A DNA stretch of 64,000 nt from a bacterium (GTDB lineage: Bacteria; Pseudomonadota; Alphaproteobacteria; Caulobacterales; Caulobacteraceae), in the NCBI GenBank assembly GCA_030824495.1, contig JAVBXP010000021.1, positions 1 to 64,000 on the forward strand, read 5' to 3'. This document shows, piece by piece, positions 25,152 through 32,960 of the stretch. Under the pieces are notes generated by a model. That model was not told where the DNA came from. It made no database searches and saw only the letters and a program-made list of their open reading frames with translations. Positions within the stretch are counted from its first letter, which is position 1. Each line of letters begins with the position of its first letter. Position numbers and translations under genes: made by a program.

Positions 25152-26549
25152 CTAGCTGTCGCCCCAACCGCCGCCCAGCGCCTTGAACAGGGCGATCTGG
25201 TTGGTGGTCACTTGGGCGTCAGACAGGGCGAGCTGGGCTTCCAGCTGCGCCAGGTTCTTTTCGGACACCAGCAGGACCAGCAAACTGTCCACGCCGGCCT
25301 CGTTTCGAAGGCGCGCAAGGCGAACAGCCTTGGCTCCCTCGTCCCGCGCGCGGCGCAGGGCCGTGCGACGGTCAAGTTCGCGCGCATACTGGGTCAGCGC
25401 GGTCTCGGTTTCCTGCAAGGCGGTGAGGTTGGCCTTCTCGAAGTTGGCCAACGCCCCCTCGGCGCCGGCGCCGGCCTGCTTGATGCGGGCGCGACTGGCG
25501 GCGATGTTGGGGAAGTTCCAGCTGATCAACGGCCCGACATTGAACCGGAAGTCGTCGCCGAGATCGCCGGTGTTGGCGGCCGCCGTCGAGATCGAGCCGC
25601 CGATGGTCACCGAGGGATAGAGCGAGGCCGTGGCCACGCCGATCCGGGCGGTGGCCGCCGCCAGTTCACGCTCGGCCTGACGCACGTCCGGGCGACGCGC
25701 CAGCATGGCCGCGCCATCGCCCACCGGCAGAGCGGCGGCGACTTGCGGCACGTTCTTGCACGCCAAAACCGCATTGGGCGCCTCGGCCGGCGGCTTGCCG
25801 ATCAACAACGCCAGACGAAACAAGGCCGACGAACGCTGCGCCGCCAAGGGCGGCAGCAGGGCGCGCGAGGTCTCAAGCTGGGTCGCGGCGCTGGAGGTGT
25901 CCAGGGCCGTGCCGCGGCCCGCCTCAAGCTGCCGGGCCGTGACGTCGTAGGTCTGCTGTTGCAGCGCCAGCGTCTGGTTCACCACCGCGATCTGGGCGTT
26001 GGCGGCGCAGATGTCGGCATAGGCCCGGGCGGTTTCGGCGGCGACCGAGACCCGCACCACGTCCAGCGCGGCCTGGGCCGCGGCGGTGTCGGCGCGGTTG
26101 GCCTCCAGGCTGCGGCGCACGCGGCCGAACAGGTCGACCTCGTAGGACATGTCGAAGCCGGCCGAATAGGCGTCGGCCTCGCCGAACTGCCCGCTCACCG
26201 GATTCTGGTCACGCACGCGCTGGCCGGACGCCGAGACGTTCGTCGAGGGCAACAGGCCCGCGCGCGTCTCGCTGAGCACGGCGCGAACGCGGGACAGGTT
26301 CGCCGCGGCGATGGCCACGTCCTTGTTGGCGACCAACGCCTCCTGAACCAGACCGTCCAAGGTCGGGTCCTGGAACAGTCGCCACCAGTCGCCCGGAGGG
26401 GCGTCGGCGGTGGCGACCGTGGGTTCGGCGCTTACGAAGGTCCCCTGCGCCGAGGCGATGGGCCCCGGCGCCTGGTAGGTCGGCCCGACCGCGCAGGCGC
26501 TAAGCGCCGTGGCGGACAGGAGGGCGGTGATAAGCGAACGGCGGATCAC
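25152..26549 (-). CDS. nodT: NodT-family outer-membrane efflux lipoprotein
   Basis: A 465-residue TolC-like factor that forms the outer-membrane channel of an RND pump. It has a lipoprotein signal with lipobox ending LSAC at Cys19. Two OEP-type coiled-coil repeats follow, with LVANKDVAIAAANLSRVRA and DVRQAERELAAATARIGVATASLYPSVTIGG as hallmarks. It overlaps the permease stop by four bases, so the pump and channel are translated together. Gene order acrA-acrB-nodT matches the Caulobacter AcrAB2-NodT system. Confidence 0.93.
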   Translation of the reverse strand: MIRRSLITALLSATALSACAVGPTYQAPGPIASAQGTFVSAEPTVATADAPPGDWWRLFQDPTLDGLVQEALVANKDVAIAAANLSRVRAVLSETRAGLLPSTNVSASGQRVRDQNPVSGQFGEADAYSAGFDMSYEVDLFGRVRRSLEANRADTAAAQAALDVVRVSVAAETARAYADICAANAQIAVVNQTLALQQQTYDVTARQLEAGRGTALDTSSAATQLETSRALLPPLAAQRSSALFRLALLIGKPPAEAPNAVLACKNVPQVAAALPVGDGAAMLARRPDVRQAERELAAATARIGVATASLYPSVTIGGSISTAAANTGDLGDDFRFNVGPLISWNFPNIAASRARIKQAGAGAEGALANFEKANLTALQETETALTQYARELDRRTALRRARDEGAKAVRLARLRNEAGVDSLLVLLVSEKNLAQLEAQLALSDAQVTTNQIALFKALGGGWGDS

Positions 26550-29500
26550 TTGGCGCCTCCTTCATACTCGATCGGGGTGTGGGGCGTGCCGCCACCGGTG
26601 GTCGGATAGTCATTCTCCTTGCGCTGAGCCTTCGGGAGCTTGGCCGCGAGGCCGCGGCAGAGCACGTAGAAGACCGGTGTGAAGATCAGGCCGAAGATGG
26701 TGACCCCGATCATCCCGAAGAACACCGCGGTGCCCAGGGCCTGCCGCATCTCGGCGCCTGGTCCGCTGGCGATGGCCAGAGGCAGCACGCCCAGAATGAA
26801 GGCGAACGACGTCATCAGGATTGGCCGCAGGCGGGTCTTGGCGGCGCGGACGGCCGCTTCGAAGCGGTCGACCCCGTGCTCTTCTTCCGACTGCTTGGCG
26901 AACTCCACGATCAGAATGGCGTTCTTGGCGGCCAAGGCGACCAGCACGATCAGACCGATCTGAGTCAGGATGTTGTTGTCCTGGCCCCGTAGATTGACGC
27001 CCAGAATGGCCGCCAGAATACACATCGGCACGATCAGGATGACCGCGAGCGGCAAGGTGAAGGCCTCGTACTGAGCCGCCAGCACCAGGAATACGAACAC
27101 GACGGCCAGGCCGAAGACCAGGACGCCGGCGTTGCCAGCGGCCTTTTCCTGGAAGGCGAGTTCGGTCCACTCGTAGCTGAAGCCCTGCGGAAGGTTCTTC
27201 GCCGCAAGTTCTTCCATGGTCGCCAGCGCGTCGCCCGACGCGACGCCGGGAGGCGCCCCGCCCTGGACTTCGGCGGCCGGGAACATGTTGTAGCGAACAA
27301 CACGGATCGGGCCGGTTTCGTCGTTGATGGTGGCGAGCGAGCCCAAGGGCACCATGCCGCCGCTGGCGGAACGGACCTTGATCGCGGCGATGTCGGCCGG
27401 ATCGTCCCGTGCATCGGCCTCGGCCTGGGCGGTCACGCGGAAGGTGCGGCCGAGCAGGTTGAAGTCGTTCACATAGGTCGAGCCGAGATAGGTGCCCAGC
27501 GCGTCATAGATGTCGCCCGGCTGGACGCCCATCAGCAGCGCCTTGTCGCGGTCGATCTCGGCGCTCAAACGCGGCGAACCCGTATTGAACTGTGAGAACA
27601 CCCCGACGGTCGTCTGCGGAGACTGAGCCGCAGCGCCGACCAGTCCGTTGGCGGCCTGTTCCAGCGCTTGATAGCCAGCGCCCGAACGGTCCTGAACCAT
27701 CATCTTGAAGCCGCCGGCGTTGCCCATGCCTTCGACAGGGGGAGGCGCCAGGAAGAAGATGTTGGCTTCCTCGATGCCGCCCAACCGGCCCATGACCTGA
27801 CCGGCCATGGCGTCGGCCGACATGTCCTTGCCGCGCTTGGACCAATCGTCGAGCTTCACGAAGAACACGCCGCCGTTCGAGCTGGACGAGAAGCTCGCCC
27901 CGTCGAGACCGGCGAAGGCCGCAACGTTCTGAACGCCTGGAGTGTCCATGATGATGGCGCTGGCCTTGCGGACCACCGCGTCGGTGCGCTCCAGCGAAGC
28001 GCCCGGCGGAAGCTGCACGACTCCGATCAGGAAGCCTTGGTCCTGTTGCGGGATGAACCCGGCCGGAGTGGCCGTCAGGCGCCATCCGGTCATCAGGATC
28101 AGGCCGGCATAGATGACCAGCATGATCATCCCGGCCCGCACGAGACGCGCGGTCAGGGCGCCGTACTTGTCGCTCAGCCAATCGAAACCGGCGTTGAACT
28201 TGTCGCCGGCATACTTGATCGGCTTCATCCAGCGAGGGCCGGAATTGGCGTCATGCTCGACATGCGGCTTGAGCAGGATCGCCGCCAGCGCCGGTGACAG
28301 AGTCAGCGACACCAAGAGCGAGATCACCGACGCCGCGGCGATGGTCACGGCGAACTGGCGGAAGAACATGCCGGGGATGCCGGGCATGAAGGCGGTCGGC
28401 ACGAACACGGCCAGCAGGACCAGGCCGATGGCGATCAGGGCGCCCGACACCTCGTCCATGGTTCGATAGGCCGCCTCTCGTGGCGTCATGCCTAACTTGA
28501 TATTTCGCTCCACGGCCTCGACGACGACGATGGCGTCATCGACGACGATGCCGACGGCGAGAACCAGGGCGAACAGCGACAGCGAGTTCAGCGAATAGCC
28601 GAGCGCGAGCTGGATCGCGAAGGTCCCGACCAGCGCGACGGGAATGGCGATGATCGGAATGATCGCCGCCCGCCACGTCTGCAGGAAGACCATGATGACG
28701 ATCATGACCAGGATCACCGCTTCGAAAAGGGTGCTCTGGACCGAGGCCACCGAGGCCTGCACGAACTCCGTCGGGTTGTAGGGGATCTGATAGGTGACGC
28801 CCTGGGGCATCGTCGGCTTCAGTTCCTCGACCGCCTTCAGAACCTCGGCGGCCGTCGCCAGGGCGTTCGAACCCGGCTGCTGGACGATCGCCAGACCAAT
28901 GCCGCGATCGCCGCTGAAGTAGCCGCGCATCCCGTAGTCCTGCGCGCCGAGTTCGACACGCGCGACGTCGCGAACGCGGGTCACACGGCCGTCGGCGTCG
29001 GTGCGGATAACGATATTCGAGAACTGTTCGGGATCGGCGAGGCGACCCTGAACCTGCACGGGCAGCTGATAGGCGGCGCCCGTGTCGGACGGAGCCTGGC
29101 CAAGCGCGCCACCGGCGGCCTGGACGTTCTGGGCGCGAAGCGCGGCGACGATTTCACCCGCGGTCAAGTTACGAGCCGCGGCCTTGCCGGGGTCGATCCA
29201 GACCCGCATCGAGTAGAAGCCGCCGCCGAACACCTGGACGCCGCCGACGCCGTCGATCCGCAACATGCGGTCGCGCAGGGTCGAGTTGGCGTAGTTGCCG
29301 ATGTAGTCGAGGTCGGCGTTCGGATCTTTTGAGGTCAGCGCCACGATCAGCAAGAAGCCGGAAAGCTGCTTGTTTACCGTCACGCCGGTCTGGCGCACCT
29401 GCTCAGGCAGGCGCGGCTCAGCCAGGGCGACCCGGTTCTGAACCAGAACCTGAGCCGCATCGAGGTCAGTGCCAGGTTTGAAGGTGACCGAGATCTGCGC

Positions 29501-29767
29501 CATGCCGTCGGCGGTGGACGACGAGGTCATGTAGAGCATGTCCTCGACGCCGTTGATCTCCTGCTCAATCGGTGCGGCGACCGTCTCGGCGAGCGTCTCG
29601 GCGGACGCCCCAGGATACATGGCGGTGACGGCGATCGTCGGCGGCGCGATGTCCGGATACTGCGATAGCGGCAGCAGCGGCAGCGCGAACGCCCCGATCA
29701 GGGTGATGAACACCGCGATGACGCCCGCGAAGATCGGGCGATCGATAAAGAAGTGCGAAAAGCGCAT
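26546..29767 (-). CDS. acrB: RND efflux pump inner-membrane subunit
   Basis: A 1073-residue RND (HAE1) transporter, full length. It starts MRFSHFFIDRPIFAGVIAVFITLIGAFALPLLPLSQYP and has twelve membrane helices and two large periplasmic loops. Visible signatures include the proton-relay segment GIVVDDAIVVVEAVERN in helix 4, TPAGFIPQQDQG and LGVNLRGQDNNILTQIGLIVLVALAAKNAILIVEFAK. It takes drugs or bile-like compounds from the periplasm using the proton gradient. It lies 24 bases after acrA in one operon. The C-terminal 60 residues form a cytoplasmic tail. Confidence 0.97.
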   Translation of the reverse strand: MRFSHFFIDRPIFAGVIAVFITLIGAFALPLLPLSQYPDIAPPTIAVTAMYPGASAETLAETVAAPIEQEINGVEDMLYMTSSSTADGMAQISVTFKPGTDLDAAQVLVQNRVALAEPRLPEQVRQTGVTVNKQLSGFLLIVALTSKDPNADLDYIGNYANSTLRDRMLRIDGVGGVQVFGGGFYSMRVWIDPGKAAARNLTAGEIVAALRAQNVQAAGGALGQAPSDTGAAYQLPVQVQGRLADPEQFSNIVIRTDADGRVTRVRDVARVELGAQDYGMRGYFSGDRGIGLAIVQQPGSNALATAAEVLKAVEELKPTMPQGVTYQIPYNPTEFVQASVASVQSTLFEAVILVMIVIMVFLQTWRAAIIPIIAIPVALVGTFAIQLALGYSLNSLSLFALVLAVGIVVDDAIVVVEAVERNIKLGMTPREAAYRTMDEVSGALIAIGLVLLAVFVPTAFMPGIPGMFFRQFAVTIAAASVISLLVSLTLSPALAAILLKPHVEHDANSGPRWMKPIKYAGDKFNAGFDWLSDKYGALTARLVRAGMIMLVIYAGLILMTGWRLTATPAGFIPQQDQGFLIGVVQLPPGASLERTDAVVRKASAIIMDTPGVQNVAAFAGLDGASFSSSSNGGVFFVKLDDWSKRGKDMSADAMAGQVMGRLGGIEEANIFFLAPPPVEGMGNAGGFKMMVQDRSGAGYQALEQAANGLVGAAAQSPQTTVGVFSQFNTGSPRLSAEIDRDKALLMGVQPGDIYDALGTYLGSTYVNDFNLLGRTFRVTAQAEADARDDPADIAAIKVRSASGGMVPLGSLATINDETGPIRVVRYNMFPAAEVQGGAPPGVASGDALATMEELAAKNLPQGFSYEWTELAFQEKAAGNAGVLVFGLAVVFVFLVLAAQYEAFTLPLAVILIVPMCILAAILGVNLRGQDNNILTQIGLIVLVALAAKNAILIVEFAKQSEEEHGVDRFEAAVRAAKTRLRPILMTSFAFILGVLPLAIASGPGAEMRQALGTAVFFGMIGVTIFGLIFTPVFYVLCRGLAAKLPKAQRKENDYPTTGGGTPHTPIEYEGGAK

Positions 29768-29791
29768 TGGGTCCTGTCCCGTTGCCTGGCG

Positions 29792-30937
29792 CTACTGAGC
29801 GCCGGCGGGGGTGGCGCTCGAGGCCACGGGAATGGTGACAGTCGTCGTGCGTTCGGCCGCGGCCTTGGGCGTGATCTTGACCTGCGTCGCCTTCACCTTC
29901 TGACCCGGCATCATCATACGGGCGGTGCCGTTGACGATGATCTTGTCATTAGCGCTGACGCCGGTGCGGATGACCCGCAGCCCCTGGCTGAGCGGACCCA
30001 GCGTCACGGGCTTCAGAGTGACCGTGCCGTCGGGAGAGACGACATTGACCGCCTTGCGGGCGCCATCGGGGACAATCGCGTCTTCCGGCACCAGCAACGC
30101 CTCATAGGCCTGACCGCCCTCAACCTTCGCCTTGCCGAACATCCCGGGCTTCAGGAAGCCGTTGGGGTTGGCCACGACAGCGCGCATGCGCACCGCGCCG
30201 GAGGCGTTGTCGAGCGTATTGTCGGTGAAGTCGATCTGGCCGGTCCAGCGATAGTCGCTCTCGTCCTGAAGACGGATCTGGACCTTGCCGCCCTTTCCGG
30301 CGTCGCGTTGGTTCTTCAGGAACTGGGCTTCCGAAGCGTCGAACACGAAGTGGATCGGGGTGGTCGAGACAATGGTGGTCAGGACGTCGGCGCCGGAGCC
30401 GCCGCCCGAGATCACGTTGCCCGGATCGACGCGGCGGTCGGAGACGACGCCGGAAACAGGCGCGGTCACGCGGGTGAACTCAAGATCAAGCTCGCGAGCG
30501 CGAACGCTCGCCTGGGCGACTTCGTTGGCCGCACGCTTGCTGTCGTATTCTTCGCGGCTGATGGCCTGGACCTTCAGCAGGCTTTCAGCCCGGGCCAGAT
30601 CGCTGGAGGCGAGCTGGGCCTGGGCGCGGGCGGCGGAGAGCTGGGCCTGCGCCGGGCGCGGATCCAACTGGAACAGCAGCTGTCCCTTCTGGACGAACTG
30701 GCCTTCGCGGAAGTTCGCGCTTTGCAGGTAGCCGCCGGCCCGAGCGCGCACGTCGACGCGCTCCGGAGCCTCGAAGCGACCGGTGAAATCATCCCAGTCG
30801 ACGACAGACTGCTTAAGGGGCGTAGCCACAGAAACCTGCGGCGGAGGCATCTGCGGGGGGCCTTCGGTCTTGCTGCAAGCGGCCAAAACCATTGCAGCAG
30901 CAGCCGTTGCGACGAACGGCGCGAGAAACTTGCGCAT
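29792..30937 (-). CDS. acrA: RND efflux periplasmic adaptor lipoprotein
   Basis: A 381-residue membrane-fusion protein that bridges the RND pump and NodT. The lipobox LAAC gives a lipidated Cys21. Lipoyl halves (VDVRARAGGYLQSANFREGQFVQKGQLLFQLDPRP and LEFTRVTAPVSGVVSDRRVDPGNVISGG) flank an alpha-hairpin, followed by the beta-barrel and membrane-proximal domains. It is the first gene of the operon, directly behind a strong promoter at 30989-31017 with operator-like repeats. Confidence 0.96.
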   Translation of the reverse strand: MRKFLAPFVATAAAAMVLAACSKTEGPPQMPPPQVSVATPLKQSVVDWDDFTGRFEAPERVDVRARAGGYLQSANFREGQFVQKGQLLFQLDPRPAQAQLSAARAQAQLASSDLARAESLLKVQAISREEYDSKRAANEVAQASVRARELDLEFTRVTAPVSGVVSDRRVDPGNVISGGGSGADVLTTIVSTTPIHFVFDASEAQFLKNQRDAGKGGKVQIRLQDESDYRWTGQIDFTDNTLDNASGAVRMRAVVANPNGFLKPGMFGKAKVEGGQAYEALLVPEDAIVPDGARKAVNVVSPDGTVTLKPVTLGPLSQGLRVIRTGVSANDKIIVNGTARMMMPGQKVKATQVKITPKAAAERTTTVTIPVASSATPAGAQ

Positions 30938-30971
30938 AAATTATCCCAGCCGGGCGCGGGGAGGCGCCCAA

Positions 30972-30987
30972 GTCAACAGTTGATGAC
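30972..30987. promoter_or_regulatory. Operator-like repeat 1 in the acrA/tetR control region
   Basis: GTCAACAGTTGATGAC, an imperfect palindrome of form GTCAnCAnnTGnTGAC. It partly overlaps the promoter's downstream side. An almost identical copy lies 41 bases away. Confidence 0.7.
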
Positions 30988-30988
30988 T

Positions 30989-31017
30989 TTTACAGCCACA
31001 CCCCCTACATATGTCAA
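30989..31017 (-). promoter_or_regulatory. acrA-acrB-nodT promoter
   Basis: On the minus strand a consensus TTGACA (31012-31017) and TGTAAA (30989-30994) are separated by exactly 17 bases. The -35 box lies inside repeat 2 and the -10 box abuts repeat 1, so a repressor bound to both would block RNA polymerase. Confidence 0.75.
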
Positions 31018-31028
31018 CAGTCGATGAC
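31013..31028. promoter_or_regulatory. Operator-like repeat 2 in the acrA/tetR control region
   Basis: GTCAACAGTCGATGAC, one base different from repeat 1. It overlaps the acrA -35 box and lies just upstream of (or over) the tetR start, fitting both repression of the pump and autoregulation. Confidence 0.7.
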
Positions 31029-31050
31029 AACAAGGGTGGAACGAGAAGAA

Positions 31051-31623
31051 ATGGTGGAGCTACCGGCCCCGAGCCGCACGCGTAATGCAGCCGCGACACG
31101 GCAAGCCATTCTGGACGCGGCACATAACCGTTTCGCGAAGGAAGGTTATGACGGCGCGAGCCTGCGCGAAATCGCGGCCGACGCGAAGGTCGACGCGGCC
31201 CTGGTCTCCCGCTACTTCGGCTCGAAAGAAGAGCTCTTTGTCGAGGTGCTGAACTGCGCGCCCGACGCCTCGGACCTGTTCGAGGGCACGCTCAGCGACT
31301 TCGGCACGCGTGTCGCCGCCAAGATACTCGACGATCGCGACGTCGATCAGGGCGTCGAGTATCTGCTCATCATGCTGCGCTCTGCCTCGTCGCTCGCCGC
31401 GGCCGAGCCGCTACGTCGCTCCATGCGCACCCATTTTCACGATCCCTTCGCCGCCTGGCTGGGCGGACCCCAGGCCGACGTTCGCGCCCGGCTGGCGGGC
31501 GACCTGATCATGGGCGTCTGCATGTCCCAGGCGATCACCTCCGACCACGACCTGGACGAGGAAGGCCGGGCCAGCCTGCGCAGCCGCCTCGCCAAGGTGC
31601 TCCAGGCGGCGGTCGAACCCTAG
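31051..31623 (+). CDS. tipR: TetR-family repressor, TipR-like
   Basis: A 190-residue TetR regulator. The helix-turn-helix is RQAILDAAHNRFAKEGYDGASLREIAADAKVDAALVSRYFGSKEELFVEVL; the rest is an all-helical ligand domain. It is divergent from acrA-acrB-nodT. This matches TipR, known in Caulobacter to repress AcrAB2-NodT and respond to its substrates; the symbol is assigned from this context. I choose the ATG at 31051 because the alternative at 31024 lies within the second operator copy and lacks a ribosome site. Its stop shares CTAG with the next, convergent gene. Confidence 0.85.
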   Translation: MVELPAPSRTRNAAATRQAILDAAHNRFAKEGYDGASLREIAADAKVDAALVSRYFGSKEELFVEVLNCAPDASDLFEGTLSDFGTRVAAKILDDRDVDQGVEYLLIMLRSASSLAAAEPLRRSMRTHFHDPFAAWLGGPQADVRARLAGDLIMGVCMSQAITSDHDLDEEGRASLRSRLAKVLQAAVEP

Positions 31624-32084
31624 AGCGGGACGGCCGCCCCGAACTTCACCCGCCGCCGTACGAAGATGGTCTCGTAACGCCCGACCGACGGGTGGCCGGC
31701 GATCTCGGCGTCGGCGAAGGCGTTGAAGCTATCCATGCTCTCGAACATGGTGATGCACATCAGGTCGTGGGCCCCGGCGATCTCCATCATCACCTGCACG
31801 TGCGGCGACCTGCCCAGCCGGAGCCGCAGATCCGACAGATGGGCCGGCCCCTGCTGCGCTAGCTGGATTAGCAGGACGACCGAGAGATGCTCCCCGGTGA
31901 CCTTGGGATTGAGCACCGACACGTCGGCGGTGATCACCCCGTTGTGGCGATAGGAGCGAATCCGCCGCTGGATCGCCGACGCCGACAGCGGGACGCGGTC
32001 GGCGAGCTCATGGGCGCTGGTCTGGTTGCACTCCTGCAGCGCCGACAGGATCCGCATGTCCAAGCGATCGAGCTGCAGCTCCAT
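31620..32084 (-). CDS. Lrp/AsnC family transcriptional regulator
   Basis: A 154-residue feast/famine regulator. It has an N-terminal HTH (LDRLDMRILSALQECNQTSAHELADRVPLSASAIQRRIRSYRHNGVI) and a C-terminal RAM ligand domain (VVLLIQLAQQGPAHLSDLRLRLGRSPHVQVMMEIAGAHDLMCITMF). Members sense amino acids and control nearby amino-acid genes. The ATG at 32084 follows GGGGAGG and replaces a longer frame. The target is not evident; the peptide-use genes nearby are candidates. Confidence 0.92.
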   Translation of the reverse strand: MELQLDRLDMRILSALQECNQTSAHELADRVPLSASAIQRRIRSYRHNGVITADVSVLNPKVTGEHLSVVLLIQLAQQGPAHLSDLRLRLGRSPHVQVMMEIAGAHDLMCITMFESMDSFNAFADAEIAGHPSVGRYETIFVRRRVKFGAAVPL

Positions 32085-32229
32085 CCTCGCCTCCCCTCTT
32101 GAAATCGAGAGGACCATGGGCGCGCCGTCGCCAACCCGTCATCGCTTTCGCGACGAACCGCGGTGAATGAGCGTCCAATCGCGATAGGTGCGGGCGAGCA
32201 ATCCCATTCCATCGATGAAACCGGATCGT

Positions 32230-32589
32230 TCACCCGGCTTCAGGGGCGATGCGAACACCCTGGCCGATGATCTCATCCAGGCGCTCACGCATCGCCACCC
32301 CGGCCGGCGTCAGGTGCAACACCCGGCTGCGGGCGTCCCGGGGGTTCATGAAGGCCTCGACGAGCCCGCACGCCGGGGCGCGGGCCCACTCCGCGCCCTC
32401 TCGGCCAAAGGAGCGGATACTGCGCGAAGCGGTCGGCTCGGTCATTTGGGACACGAAAGCCAGTTCCTGGACGCTCAGCCCCTCGTTCTCGCAGGTATAG
32501 AGGAAGCTGATGATCTCATTGACCGTGATGGTCGGGTTGAGCCCTCGGAACAGCGACAGGGCCTGAAGCAGCGAGTCCTTGGGACGCAT
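32230..32589 (-). CDS. MarR-like winged-helix regulator
   Basis: A 119-residue protein with a winged helix (NPTITVNEIISFLYTCENEGLSVQELAFVSQMTEPTASRSIRSFGREG) and the wing and dimer segment (NPRDARSRVLHLTPAGVAMRERLDEII). The layout is MarR-like. The frame could run much further upstream, but only this part is protein-like. The start at 32589 lies five bases after the stop of the 74-residue gene, so they are translated from one message. Confidence 0.82.
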   Translation of the reverse strand: MRPKDSLLQALSLFRGLNPTITVNEIISFLYTCENEGLSVQELAFVSQMTEPTASRSIRSFGREGAEWARAPACGLVEAFMNPRDARSRVLHLTPAGVAMRERLDEIIGQGVRIAPEAG

Positions 32590-32594
32590 GGTCG

Positions 32595-32819
32595 TCAGGA
32601 TTCGGCATAGGCGTTGAGCCGCCCGGTCGCGGTGTTGGGCGGCGCAGGTCGCACGGCCGGTGTTGGACGCCGCTGCCGCCGCTCGCGCATGGCCAGCGTC
32701 GCCTCCGGATAGGCGGCCCGCACCTGTTGGAGAAAATCCTCCAGGCGCTTTTGATGATCGGCGGCCTCGACATAGTCGCCGACGTTCAACTCGACCGAGA
32801 TCTGGCCCCACAGCTTCAT
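32595..32819 (-). CDS. Small hypothetical protein, 74 residues
   Basis: A short protein starting MKLWGQISVELNVGDYVEAADHQKR and rich in charged residues; LEDFLQQVRAAYPEATLAMRERRQRR looks like an amphipathic helix. The ATG at 32819 has GGAG eight bases upstream. It is the first gene of a two-gene unit with the MarR-like regulator. The family is unknown to me. The tight spacing and good ribosome site support it as real. Confidence 0.65.
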   Translation of the reverse strand: MKLWGQISVELNVGDYVEAADHQKRLEDFLQQVRAAYPEATLAMRERRQRRPTPAVRPAPPNTATGRLNAYAES

Positions 32820-32896
32820 ACGCAACGCTCCAATGTGTTTGTTCGGCGGTTGCTAAGCGTAGGCCGCGCGGCATGCACATCGGAGGCGTTGAGCCG

Positions 32897-32952
32897 CCTC
32901 CCCTCGCCGCCTCGCCGCGTTGTCACGGGTGATGAGGCGGCGAGGCGGGAGG
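32897..32952 (-). terminator. Long hairpin behind ggt
   Basis: An 11-bp perfect stem (CTCGCCGCCTC with its complement), a 2-base bulge and a further 6 bp, enclosing a 20-base loop. It starts nine bases past the ggt stop. It has no T-run. It separates ggt from the small gene downstream. Confidence 0.5.
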
Positions 32953-32960
32953 TCGCCCGA

